Assembly: GCA_025331565.1 (NCBI GenBank)
Contig: JAFREQ010000048.1
Coordinates: 744,001-808,000 of the forward strand
Length of the DNA: 64,000 nucleotides
Direction of reading: 5' to 3'
Source: Holacanthus passer
Lineage: Eukaryota; Chordata; Actinopteri; Pomacanthidae
Shown here in pieces: positions 13,701 to 27,145 of this stretch; position 1 is the first letter of the stretch; the number at the start of each line of letters is the position of its first letter. Position numbers and translations under genes: made by a program. Under the pieces are notes generated by a model. It made no database searches. It saw nothing but the letters and a program-made list of their open reading frames with translations, and was not told the origin of the DNA.

Positions 13701-16700
13701 ACATAATGCTACCTCACTGTGTGGAAACACATCTGGGTGATTCTTACGCAAGTTAACATGAGGACGTAAGTGCGAACATATACCTCTTTACTACAAGCAT
13801 TCACGCTCATCTTTTGTGCATCATATAGTCATAACATTCTAGACAGTTTATGACATTGTGAATTTGTTTTTAGTATATCCTGGCCTGAGAGCAAGCAAAA
13901 CATCACTTTGTGCAATCAAGCTTTGTGACACATCTGATAAAATCTAGTGTCTGTGTCAGTGTGATGTTCCAAAGATTGCCCTGCAAAACATTTATAAAAC
14001 CTCTGGAAAAAACTGTATAGAACTGTATAGGTGTTTGCAGCACTTGAAAATATCCCCTGTCCCCAGTCTTTTTGTCAGTTTTTGGTAATATTTGGTAATA
14101 TTTTTCGTAACAACTGTGTATGTCACTGTCAGCAATTCCAGTGTCATTGTAAATGTCTGTCTGGCCTTCACACTGAAATCCATTTATAGTAAAGGAACAT
14201 GGAGGAAGTGATGGGCAGTGGTATTAGGCAGCAATGTGAGTACCCAGTCCACTTAATAAGGTCAGTATTGGAACAGATTGATGCATCACTATTATGTGCT
14301 GCTAAATTCATTTCAAATAGTGATCAAAAACTTTACAGACATGTTGACTTTATCTTACAGTTGAACCCAGGTCTAAGTATGTGCATTAATATCAAATGAA
14401 CACACCAGTCTGTTTGCTTGTTTTAACTACAAATGATTTATAGCTGACGTTTGTGCCATCTATTTCCCAAAAAAAGAACATCTTCAAACATTTCTGTGCT
14501 GATCTCAATCATGCCTGATTCATTTCAGAGATCTGTACATTTTAAATTTGGTTAATATTTAAACCTTCAATAACAGTAATTCTTGTAGAGCACCACTGCA
14601 TTTAGAATTCAGAAAACTTTTGTCCTGATGGCTGACACGGCCGCATCACGTTCCAAATGCAACAGAGCTGATCGTGGCCACAGACAATGCTTGTGATTCC
14701 AGCAGAAGCACCGCAGCACATTTCAGAAGTGGCCCTGAAGTGGCTATCTGGGGAGAAACCACGGATTATCTATATTTGATGGAAGTCGCGTCAAGCTCCA
14801 CAGAGCAGATCGAGTCGGGCAGGAAGTCAGACACGGGAACAGTATAGAGCATCCGGTCAGCTTTCTAAATAAAACACCCTGTGCAGATTCCAGAGCATAT
14901 CACACCACTAAACAGACAAAAAAAGAAACCATTTAACAACGCAGCCTGCTTACCCATGGCAGAAGCACAAAAATGACCAAATCAACAAAATCTGAGCAGG
15001 TCAACAGACAAAACGCCCCTGGTGGGATATGAAGTGTGTGTGGAACAGAACAAAACATCATAGAGCCATGCCAGGTGGAATCAGGGTGTTGTACACGTAC
15101 CCTATGACTGCAAGGTCACTCTTTCAAACCTAACTTGAGAACCTTGGTGTTTGCAGCACTTGAAAATATCCCCTGTCCCCAGTCTTTTTGTTTTTTGTAC
15201 CTGTGCCTGTTTATCAATTCCAGACTCAACCAACCCATTAATTTATGAACTGATCTGACCTGTAATCAAATACAGGCAGGATGTGCAAAAGTGAGAGGAA
15301 ATTAATAAATGATTAAATTTAAGAGTAACTTTTTATAAAGGCATTGTAAAGTGCAGAATCCAGTGGCAGAAACATCCTCCATGTTTTCATAGGATTAAGG
15401 ACCATATACAAGTGGTTTGGCCAATGAGCTGAGTATATCTTATGTGCTTACAACTTACATTTCTGACAACCATTCCCTAATTCATGCAAGTGGTGCTGTC
15501 ATTTTTAAATGCACTCTAATACCTTGCAGAGCCCATTAGTTTCAGTTCATTTTACATAGTACACTATCAAAATTGTCTCACAGAATTTAAACTTGCTCAA
15601 AACGGCACTGGTTTATGTTGAAGTTACTTCACTTTACAGATTTAATAATGTTTAACTGTCAAAGTGATCTGTGAATCCTTCCTGGTGGTTCTGAGTTGAA
15701 GGCCTGACCACAGAGTTTCACCATTCAGCTGCCACACAGCATTGCATAATGTTTGATGTTTGGAAACTCAACAAGGAATACAAAGAATTATCAGACATGA
15801 ATGTCTTGAATGAAACTCCATAAATGTGACAATTTGGTTAGATTTGGTTATAATGAATGGAAATGTATTTTGACAACTTCAGAGTGGATGAGAGTTTTAG
15901 CTACATAATCATTCTGTTCCTGTTTGTGGAACTCAGATGTGCTGCACTGGATGATTAGGGCCAGAAGACCTGCATACTAGTGAGCAAACAAAAAGTAGTT
16001 AGTAAAGAAGGCATTGTGCAAAGTAGTGACGCATTCACAAGCCAAATGTCAGACAGCGAATATCATGACAAGGAGCTCAGACAGAAGACAACTGCACTTT
16101 CTACAGAGCGAATAATGTATGGATCAGTTTCACTCGGAGTATACCAGAGCAAATGGTCTCTCTCAGAGACCTCAGCTTCACTCCCCGTTTAGCTTGTTGT
16201 TGCTTTTAAAGAGGATGGGTTTGCCCCAACTCCACCTGCTGATTCTGTGCTGATTCTAATATATTCACACCTATGTGTGTTTGTGCCTGGAGATTTAGCT
16301 TACACCTACATTTGCACCGTTTCAGAAAAAAAAGCCCTGTGTGTCCTTTCAGACAGACACTCATCTGACTTTTCTTACATGATGAAAATCTAATGGCAGA
16401 GACTTGACAACTGCTACAACAACTGTTGACAACTGTTCAGAAGTACATCACACTCCACAAACAAAGCCTAGTACAAACAGCTTAGATCAATTCTGACCTC
16501 CACAACTTTCCTCTAGTACGTACCTACTCTCTTATAATGATGTGATGTGGTTTGGTTTGGTTTGGTTTGCACAACTAGTATATTTTAACACACATACAAA
16601 TATTCACAAAAAAAGAAAACCAATACACTAATTCAATCCAGCATGGAGCAAGTTTTTCTTACTCTAAAGGTTCTACAGTGAAGAAGCAGCATCAGTAAGA

Positions 16701-19700
16701 TTCAGTCTTCCAAACCCTACACCTCCTCAACCATCCCAACAACCCAGAGATATTTAGTTTACAATGACATGAAACAGAGGAAAGTAAATCCTTGCATCTA
16801 AAGCAGTAAACAGCCAGAGTTTGGTAATTACACTTGATAACTGACTCAAACCATTCATTATTAATGTTCATTCAACCATCTGATTTAACCATTTTAGCAC
16901 TACAACAAGTAAGACATGACTATTGTCTTGGAAACTGCTGAAGCTGTGACATTCACATCATCAATCCAGTCAGGATTTTTCCTGCTCTGTATTTTGTCCT
17001 CCTGCAGTAGATAGGCTGGCCTACTTTTTATTATGAAAAGCCTTAACAAATGTAAATCTGGTGATTCCACTAACCTTTGAAATTGAAAAAGCCACCCAGA
17101 GGCCTGTTTTGTCACACATTTGGAATAATTATCTGCAATCATTTTAATTCTCTACAAAAACACCAGGCTGAGACTAACTGCTCTCCTACAGTATCCTCAC
17201 TTTCTTCTCAGTCTCATACACCATAATGCAGGAAATTAAACTGGCTGCTGTGTGCTGTCTGTTTCTAAAACTCAGACTGCCTCTGCAGACATTTATAGGG
17301 ACATCATTCTTAGATTAAAACAAAAGCCAAGGAAGATAGTATCTGAAAATGGCCTTAGTCTAGCACTAGGCCCAATTCCTTGTCTGGACATTCCTCTGTG
17401 CTTTATTTTGGCTATCTAAATGTAGCCTCCCAAACTAATTTAGTGTAACTGTATCATATTCGATCTGTGGTGCAGTTGTATTTGAATTCTTTAAGAAGGT
17501 AAAGATTGCAGACAGGCTCCTGTGAGCATGTTAAAGGCTTTGTGCAGCCGTGTGCAATGTTTGCCTGCTACAGCAGTAACATACTTGTTGTGGGTGGCTT
17601 GTTGCTGACACAGCTAAAAAGATTAATAGGCTGAAGTGAAGCTGGCATTGATTAAACCCCTAAAAACTCATCCCTGTTCATCAAAATTACTTACGTAGAT
17701 TTTTTTCCCACTGTAAATCCCTTCATGCCTCACATTGACTTAGATATACCTCTACACCTTTGCCTTCATGTAGCATGCACAGATCTTAACGGTCTCCACC
17801 TATATCCCTAACCCAGACCTGGCTTCTCCTCTGATACCAGCTTGTTTCACTGTAGCCCCATACTGCAAGTAGATGGGATTGGCTCCTTAGGCATGTGACA
17901 GATGAAACCCTGTCTGTCTGAATCCATGTCATCGCTACACTACAGTAGCAGCCATGGTAATCTCGATGCTCAGCCATGGCATTGACTGCTTATTTCACTC
18001 ACAATATGTGATATATATTTCTTGTCCACCATGTGGAAATGATGACTTTCGTTAGAGAGGCTAGATTAGACTACACCAATAATACTACAGAGGCTTACTG
18101 CATAACTTAGGCCTAAATGCATGTAGAGACCAGGGTTGGACCCAAATGTAGGTCTGAGGTGCGTAGAGGTTTTGGAGACTTTAATAAAGTGCAAAACATA
18201 AAAATGTAATTCAAAGTGCTCATGTAACACACACAACACAGATAGTTCACATTACCACTCAGCAAGTATATTTATGGATAAATTAACTTAAATTCCATGA
18301 TGTTCTTATTGTATGTGATCTACAGTGCATTCAGGAACTCACAATTCTGCCCATTTAAATTTCAGATGAGCAGACTTTCTGTTTTTTGAGACAAAAAAAC
18401 TACAAAAAGTAATTTTTTAGGACATAAAACATTTTCTGTCCGTTTCCAGCGGTGCCATAATGGATATTTAGTCTACAATTTCATTTCTGTCATTGTGTCT
18501 CATCTCAATAATAGAGGCCTAAAGAACGACACAACAGCACAAGCCAACAGCCCAGTACTTACAGAAGCCGCTTTTGTGGCAGTATCATGCTGAATAAGCC
18601 ATATGAAATTGTAACAATGTGTTGAGGCTGAAAAATAAAAGCTGCTGTTTTTTATTTTATGACATATCATGTTTGAGTGGCCGCCCCTTGAAAACATAAC
18701 ATTCAAATCTAATGCTCTTGGGCGCTGTGCCAGCTGCCGTTTGACTCCTTCGCCCTGGGTGGCAAAGAGCGAACGGCAGTGACGGAGGAATGGAGTATTT
18801 GTGCTGCTGCTGGAGATCAGCTTGTCAGCGATGATCTAACCACAACAGGCAGCTGGGAAGCAAATGCTAAACATTCCCTCCTCTCCATACCCCTCAAGGA
18901 TTTTCCCACCTCAGACTTGTTTAGCTGATAAGCTGCTGCCATGAGCTCACCAAGGTCAGCAGTTATCTAGCCCCACCCCAGTATTTACATAGTGTGTCCC
19001 TCAGAAGAGCCGGAGCTTGGGGAGAGATGGTGGGCACTTATCTAAGCTGAGTACCCTCCTCTTCTCCTGTGGGAGAACAGCAGTGCTGATATACTGAGGG
19101 AGGTGGTCAATGCTGACATCTGCTGGTGGACAGCTGAAGTGTATTCTGTCTTAGTTGCATGTTAAAGCTCATTTCAGCACAGATAGCTGGTACTTTACTA
19201 ATACTGCTCTACTTAAGTACAGTTTTTTATTTCCATATTGACAAACTTTAAACTTAACTCTATTACATTTACTTGACCGTAGTAATTGTTTCCTCATCTG
19301 GTACACATTTGACATTTACGCACACTTGTTATCATTCTTCGTTCCATGTTGAATGTATTGATTAAAACTGAAGTGGATCTGTTGTGTCCCATAGGACAGT
19401 CAACTGAAACAGACAGGTGAAACATGCTCAGCATAGACAGGTGAGTTAGGGATAGGGGGTAATAGACCAAACTCAACTGTACATAAAGCACAGTTGTCTA
19501 TTGTTCATCTCCTGTAAAATGTTTGTCCAAATCAAACATTTAAGTTAGTGGCATCACAGTGGATGAGTGGTCTGTCTGTGTACCAGCCCCCTTGGTCTCT
19601 CCCATCATGTTTTCGGCCTGCCTATTATCAAATGAAGGCTAAAATGCACAACACATAACACCCAAAACAATACTGAATAAGGAACAGTCCCATTCAGTTT

Positions 19701-22700
19701 GTTTTTGTTACACTGTTTTAGAGACAATAAAGATTATACTTTAGTTAAATTATATGAAGCCTGATTCGATACCACAACCTTTCCTTTGTACTAAACAAAA
19801 TTTAATCTACCAGGCAGATTACTATTTAATATACTTTTTTTTCTACTGATATTCGTACACCACCCTCAGGCCAAAATGCCAACTTTATACATCATATACC
19901 CCAGCAGCAGGCCCTCTCCCCAGCCACCTTTTCCAGCTCCTCCTGGGGGATCATGAAGCGTTCCCAAGCCATAGGAGATATATAATCTCTCCAGCATGTT
20001 CTGGGTCTACCCCAGGGTTTCCTACCAATGGGACGTGCCCAGAAAACTCCAGAAAACGAGGCGCCCAGGAGTCATCCTTATCAGCTCTTAACTTGCTCCT
20101 ATCAATGTGAAGGAACAGCAGCTCTACTCAACTCCCTGTTCACCACAATAGCCTGGTAAAACACCCACATTACTGCGGATGCTGTGCCAATCCACCTGTC
20201 AATCTCAACTGAACAAACAGACCCCAAGATACTTGAACTCTTTTACTTGGGGCAGCAACTCACTCCCAAACCAAAGGGAGCAGTCCACTATTTTCCAGCA
20301 GAGAACTATGGACTCAGACCTGGAGGTGCTGACTCTCATTTCAGCAGCTTCACACCCAGCTGCAAACTGCCCCAGTGTGTGCTGAACATCATGATCTGAT
20401 GAAGCCAGCAAAACCACATCATCCACAAAGAGCAGAGAAGCAATTCTGAACACTCTCCCCCTCGCTGGCTCGGTCTTGAGATCCTATTTATGAATCTCAA
20501 GACCCAAAAGTTTTAAAACTGAGATTTGTTTCAAGACAGGAAAACAGGTGGGACAATGAAAAATGAAATTAGGAAGATATAAACAAGCAGGACCACAGGG
20601 ATTACGAAATCCCTCAACCTGTGTGATCTTAAAGGTTTTTCAGTTTGTGGAACTGAGTGGCTTCAGGTTTGATCCCAGTAATAACCGTACTGTTTCTCAA
20701 CTATCCCTGAGAGGGTACTGAACCCTCTAACCAGTTCACACACTCGGTGGGTAAGTGAGTCAGCTAAATGATGGATATGCAAAATATAAAATGTATTGTC
20801 ACAGCAGCTGATGTGGGGAAGATTTTTCCTCTGGTTAGAAGTCACTAATCACCATCAGCAGAGCCTTTGATTTCATTCCCCACGGTGCCTTCATATTACT
20901 GTGACAACCTCAGACACGTTCACTGTAATAGGGGTAAAAGACAACTCTTTATCTCTAACCTTGGGGTGGTGTTGAAAGAGAATTTGCATGATACTATGCA
21001 GATGTGCAGAGTGAATCAGCGTTTTGTTCTCCGTTTCATCTCAGCCATGAAAAGCCATCTTCAAAATGGCTGCTTCCTCAAATCAGCTTTATGCTCCTGC
21101 CTTTTTCTCATGCAGCTGAGGAGGCAAGGGGATCATTAGACATCAGTATCCGTTTGTCCTCGCTGTCACCATTTCATCATCTCCCCCTCCTCCTCCCCCT
21201 TATTCTCCTCCTTTCACCCCATCCCCGAAAATAACCCTGTGACTTGTAGTGTACTCTCATCTCCTCATGACGCTGCTTTCAATTTGCCTCACAATTAAAG
21301 ACTCAGCCTCTTTGTAAGCCAGCACAGCCTTTGCCCAAAATACTGAGGTTATACTGATGTTAATCACGGCATCATTTACCAAACAACAGTGCGAAACTGG
21401 GTTTTGTGGACAATAAGGAGGATGCTTCATACCATGTAAATATATAATGGGAATGTTGGTGTGGTGATGCAACCAACCTTTAGGAAAGTTAGGACTGATA
21501 TGGAGATTAAGTAGTTTGTTATAAAATTAAAAAATTAATATATATTTTAGAATTTACTGAAAAGAAAACCAATCAGAGAAAAAAACAGAAAACCTGGTAT
21601 CATGTAAAATTCTACTCTTGCAATCCTGTCCAAAGCATTTATGTACTAGTGTAATTAGTGTTCATTTATATAATAATCAATACAGGCAGAAACTAAAGAA
21701 CTACAGCACATTTATTCTCATCGTCTCAAAAGTCACAAAACTTCATAAAATAAACAGCCATCATTTAATTCAACTACAAACATACACAATCAGTAAGACA
21801 GCCTGGCTGTGTGCCTGTGACCAGAACCTTAACCTGGACTCAGGTCTGCTACACAGAGTCACTCATTCCAGCGTTCACTGGTTAACAAGTTGCAGTATGA
21901 GTCAGTGCTGGATTATTAGTGACACTAACAATCATGCTTCAGACTGGCAGTGATAACTGGTACGTTCTTCTGATTGAAATATTGTGAATACCGACACAGA
22001 AACTGATGCCTTTATGTAGTCTGAAACTCCGTGTAGTCACAGAGTTGAAATGGCATGTCACATCCTGTACACATATGCATGTATGTGACCAATACGTGAG
22101 CATGCTCAATCACTCCAGCAACACTACAGACAACAGAACAGAACCATACATTACATACAAATGGACACATGGCCCTGTTGTGTTTTATTTGCAGTTTGAT
22201 CCAAATCCGAATCTTTAATTACTTAACAGCTCTTCAACCAAAAAACACTCTGGGTCCTCCTCATTATTTCAAAGTGCTCTAACAAAACAATTTAATGACA
22301 TTCATATTTATATTCATGTTCTGACATGACTTTGGTTTGGGCTTAAAGATGAAGCCTGGTTGAAATAGTGTACCAGTAACACAGAAAATTAGCTTTATAC
22401 GAAGATACAACTGTGAGGGAGAGTCACTAGTTTATAGGAGCAGTTTGTACTTGCTACAATCATGCTCTTTAACAATTAACAACATGACGATTAACATACT
22501 GGTTATAAGAACAGCACCAAACAAACAGTTGAGCCACTTACCCAAGGTAACAAAATATGACTTTGTACGCAATTGGATGGGTTCTGTCTGAATTAATGGG
22601 AGACAGAACTGACATGTCCATTATTGAATTTGGATATTTAGAGGTAATATATCAAGTTCATCCCTACATATTCATTTGGGGCATTTTGATAAATTTCAAC

Positions 22701-25700
22701 CTCTATATTTGAGACACCAAACCTTCCATCTACCCCCTCCTAACCTTGCCCATAGACCTCAGCCAGGGCCATCATGCATTATTCATGTGAGTTAAGCAAC
22801 CTACATTTAATTCCCAAATCATCAGTTGGCATGGCTTGTAATGAGATGCTGATAGTGGAGAAACCTGAACTCACAGAGGTGGAAAAAAGAGGGAGAAAAA
22901 CAGTGAAAGACAGAGAGGAGAGTCGTTTAGGATTCAGTTCAGAGATAAGGACCTATCTCCATCACCCAGTGCTCTCTCGTGTTTTTGGTCTTGTTTGGTT
23001 TCTATTGATGTGCATTTTAATTTCTCTCATTCTTTTGTCTCTTAATCTGTGCCATCAGCACGAGACCGGAGAGGGTATCTGAAAAGACAAAAAAGGAGGA
23101 AAAGAGAGTGAAACAGACAGATGTAGAGAACCAGTGTGCATATGTTTGTGATGTAACTAATACTAAATAGTAATAAGCAATAGTTAATAGTGCCATGTTG
23201 TAACAGAATGTCCATTGGAGAAAATCTGTCAGCCTTTCTGTTTTAGACAGCAAGGATTGAAACTGTAGAAACACACAATATGTGAGTGTTGTGTCCCACT
23301 TCTCATTCAAGAAGCTTCTGTCAGAAGTGAGGAAGCTTCTTGGATGAGAAGTGAAAGTCTTCAATAATCTACAACCAAGTCCAGTTGCCTTTGATACAAC
23401 TTACTTGAATACCGTGACCTGGATGACTGAGAACCTTCACAGAGTGTAGAAATACTGTGTTTTAGATTTTTTTAGAGAGACTTGGGCAGGTTTTAGAGAG
23501 CTGTATGGTTGAGCTCTGTGGAAATGAAAAAGTGCAGTTATCAGTAGCTTTTTCTGCACTGCATGCTTCTCAAGCAAATATCCAACAAAACAAAATATGC
23601 TGCTCAAAGGAGAGTCAGAAGCAGCCTGCATGAGAAATGAACTGTAAAATCCCTACTCTATGTACCTTAAATCTATTTCATACATACTGAATGAAGTATG
23701 TTTCATTGATATTTACATATAGTGAAATGTTACATTCATGGACAGCCATCAGCAACATGGTGCTGAGGCCACTACTCCAGGCTATCCAGTCCTTGTCCTG
23801 TATAACTGGAGTTTTTGGTCAGTGTTACTGGTGTTCAGACAGAAATAAGCCCTTTGTTTGAAAAACTCAAGAGGCTGCACTGGTGGGAGTGTGTTGTCTC
23901 AGGAAACTGATGAGGTGATGAAATACAATCCAGGCGATACAATTGGAGTAACATATCCAAGAGTCTGAAGGCTTATCAGACACCAAGGCACTGCACAGTG
24001 GTTTATAACACTATGAGACAATATTTTACAACTCTGGCAATCAATATAGCTTTCATTGCTAAAAACATGAGGTAAACAGTAGAAATACAATGTTCATGTT
24101 GCAAAGTAATTTAACAGACCACATGCATGAATAATGTCGCACTGAGCAAAAGCGTAATTCTACTTTTTTGCCAGTACATTTTGTGTTAAAGTAACCAGAA
24201 GAAGGCCATAGACCAAACATGGCTGCAGCCTCTGCTATTCAGCTCCTCAATGCCAAGGAAGAATTGTGATAAACTGCAAACTCATACTTATGCATGGACA
24301 AATTTTATTGCTGTTATATGATCCCTGTAAAGAAAGGAGTCAAGCTTTTGGAAAAACAAATGTATTGTAATGAAACTGAGGCTGAATATCCTGTAAACAA
24401 TTCGACTCTGCTGACAAAATATTATTTATTTAAAATGTAGATTTTAAGACCTCCTGTTTTTGAAGCATTTGAAAAATAAATTAGCAAGCTTTTTAAAATC
24501 CTTTAGACATATTAATAGTAAAGATTTGTTCATTACTTTACTTAATTTATTTGTTTTCATCAGTCACAATCAGTATTTATGGCAGCCATGTTCTCAGTTA
24601 CATTGTAATAAACTAATATGTCTTGTAGTCAGCAAAATGAGAATAAAGATTTTTTTTTTTAAAAAACCTTCAAAGTTGTCCATTTTGAAATAGAAAGCCC
24701 AACACACGCTGTAGGCGCTATGTCTCAAAAATTGGGTGGGGCACAAATTGCAGAACCTATGTGCTCAAACTATCAATCTCCCATTCATGACATAACATTG
24801 TAGGACATAATGACAGCTGGAATTTCATTCTTTATCTCCATTTGTGTTATTGGAATCCTACATATACACACCACAAGTCAATATTGTTTATACTAAGGCT
24901 TCATAGAAAGGAACCAAACTCCAGGAGCCTAGTCTGGTCTCTCACATTACCCAAATGCAAACAGTTTATTGGTTCTTCAATACTGTGAACATGTCACTTT
25001 CCTGATGTGCTGCTGAATTTGCTATCTACTAATAACCCCACGTGATAAAGAAAACATCTATGCGGATAAAACATAAAAACATGCCTCTAATGCCAACAGA
25101 ATCCACTATTAGAGTTGAAAGGCACTGACTAAAGTGTAACTGAGTGCAAAACTATGAATGTCTTTGAGGAAAGAGACTGCCTGAAAGAGGAAACAGGAGG
25201 CGGTAAGCTCTTCTCGGTGAGAGCTGGCTTTGCACCCCGTCTTTGAGTGTGGCCATACAGAACAGATGCAAACACTTTTGCCTTTAGATATGGTCAGATG
25301 ATCTGCTATGTTAAAGCAAACTTTCAGGGCCAGCTGGAACACAGAGCAGCATCTGAAATCTCCTTGCCCCCCGACACACACATTTCTGACACTGAGTCGG
25401 GGCCCTGCATCTGACTTTTCTGTAGCTGTCCTAAATATATTCAATAAGCATGTCCCTTTCACACACACAAGATGTGTGGAGATGATAAAGTAAGCACGGT
25501 TTGAACTTCTCTCTAAAGCTTTTTTCATTCATTTCACAACTATATCATTCTTTGTGTAAATCATGAAGTGGAACACTATGAATACCTTTGAGGGGAGACA
25601 ATCTGAATAAGTGTGCTATTATCCAAATATTAAATGACAATAGTGTCTTGCCCATCAATATGACAGCTGGCTTTTCACAGCACCTTCAAGTGTAGCCATT

Positions 25701-27108
25701 CAGAACAGCTATTAACACTTTTGCCTGCAGACATATTCGAAAGACTTGTCAAACAAACTAGTTCTTTTTGAGCTTAACTCAACCTTCAGACTGCCTTCAG
25801 ATGCTAGATGGACATCTCAATCACCAAAAAAGAAGATGTGTCACATCCTGACATCTCTTCATATCTGACTGAATTTCCAGGTAATATTTCAATCATATCA
25901 TTCAACAAATCATAGACACAGAATAGTGTAGCTCAACAACATACCCCAATACACTCCAGCATTCTCATTTATATCCATTTAAAATGTGTGCAACATGGAC
26001 ATCTTAGGACGCAAGGTATTGTGGTTAACTTCCATGTAGAGCTAAGTGACAACCTACAGCTGAAGGGGTCTGCTTTTAAAGCACAATTCATCAAACTCTA
26101 CAGCACAGAACAACTCATTCTTACTGGTTATCAAGTGTTTCCTACACATGTCACATAGGAGTTTAATGTAGTGTGGCACCACAGCGTGTTCCTGAGGTTG
26201 AGAGAAATCACAGCAAAACCTAGCTGGCTTCAGAGGACAAAAAACAGTCCATCTGTTCTCTCATTGCAGGGCATGTTCCTCGACTCATTTGGCAGACTCG
26301 AGAGTGCTCCCATGCTTGTTCTGTGATACACTCTAATTGGCTGTGAATGGCCCCTCGGTTCACTCAGGGCAGTCTTTGATGAGCCTGGAAGACTGGCTGC
26401 TTAAGTGGCTTTTGAGCGAAGCTCTTCATGAGAGGCTGAAAGCAGCTTGGCCCCTCTGCTGAGAGATGAACATGAAATGAACACTAACAGGACGACGGGA
26501 AGATGACATGCAGAAAAATGTGCCCCTTGTTTCAAGAAACAAACATACAGTTGTAGAGGGCACTGACATGATGACTCCATTTGACACAAAGGATTTGAAT
26601 ATTATGTCATTTTAAAGCATTTTGCTGGTACTGATATACTGTCTACACTCAGTTGCCAGTTCGTAAGGTCCACCTACTGTATCTTAAACTAATGCAGTCT
26701 TTCTGGATCAGCTGCTACAGAGCAAATACCTAAACAAACTGTACATGACACAGTTTAAGCTGATTATTACTTAGGCCTTGGCTACACATGTAAAAGTGTA
26801 ACACGTAACTCATCATCACAGTATCCATCATATGTAACAAACTGGAATTACTTTCCAGTCAGTGTTTTGTCCTCCAGTGAAATTTTTCTCGTTCCTGTCT
26901 TCTACTGAGACAGAAAATTACACTACAGGAAAGCAGCATAAAGACACTAAACAAGTTTAGAGCCGCTGTGCCATCGCCTCACCTCTATGACTTCATAATA
27001 ATTAGGAGGCGAGCCTCCTCTCTGTATTAAATCAGCACCATGCATTAATTCTAATCAGCACGTGTAGCCAGGCTTGACCGGCAGGGCCCAGGGGGCTGTA
27101 CCTTGTGT

Positions 27109-27145
<37 letters not shown>

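Noticed and set aside
20205..20453. Host gene with an FVDD motif
   Set aside because: The motif order is that of a LINE reverse transcriptase, with frameshifts on both sides.
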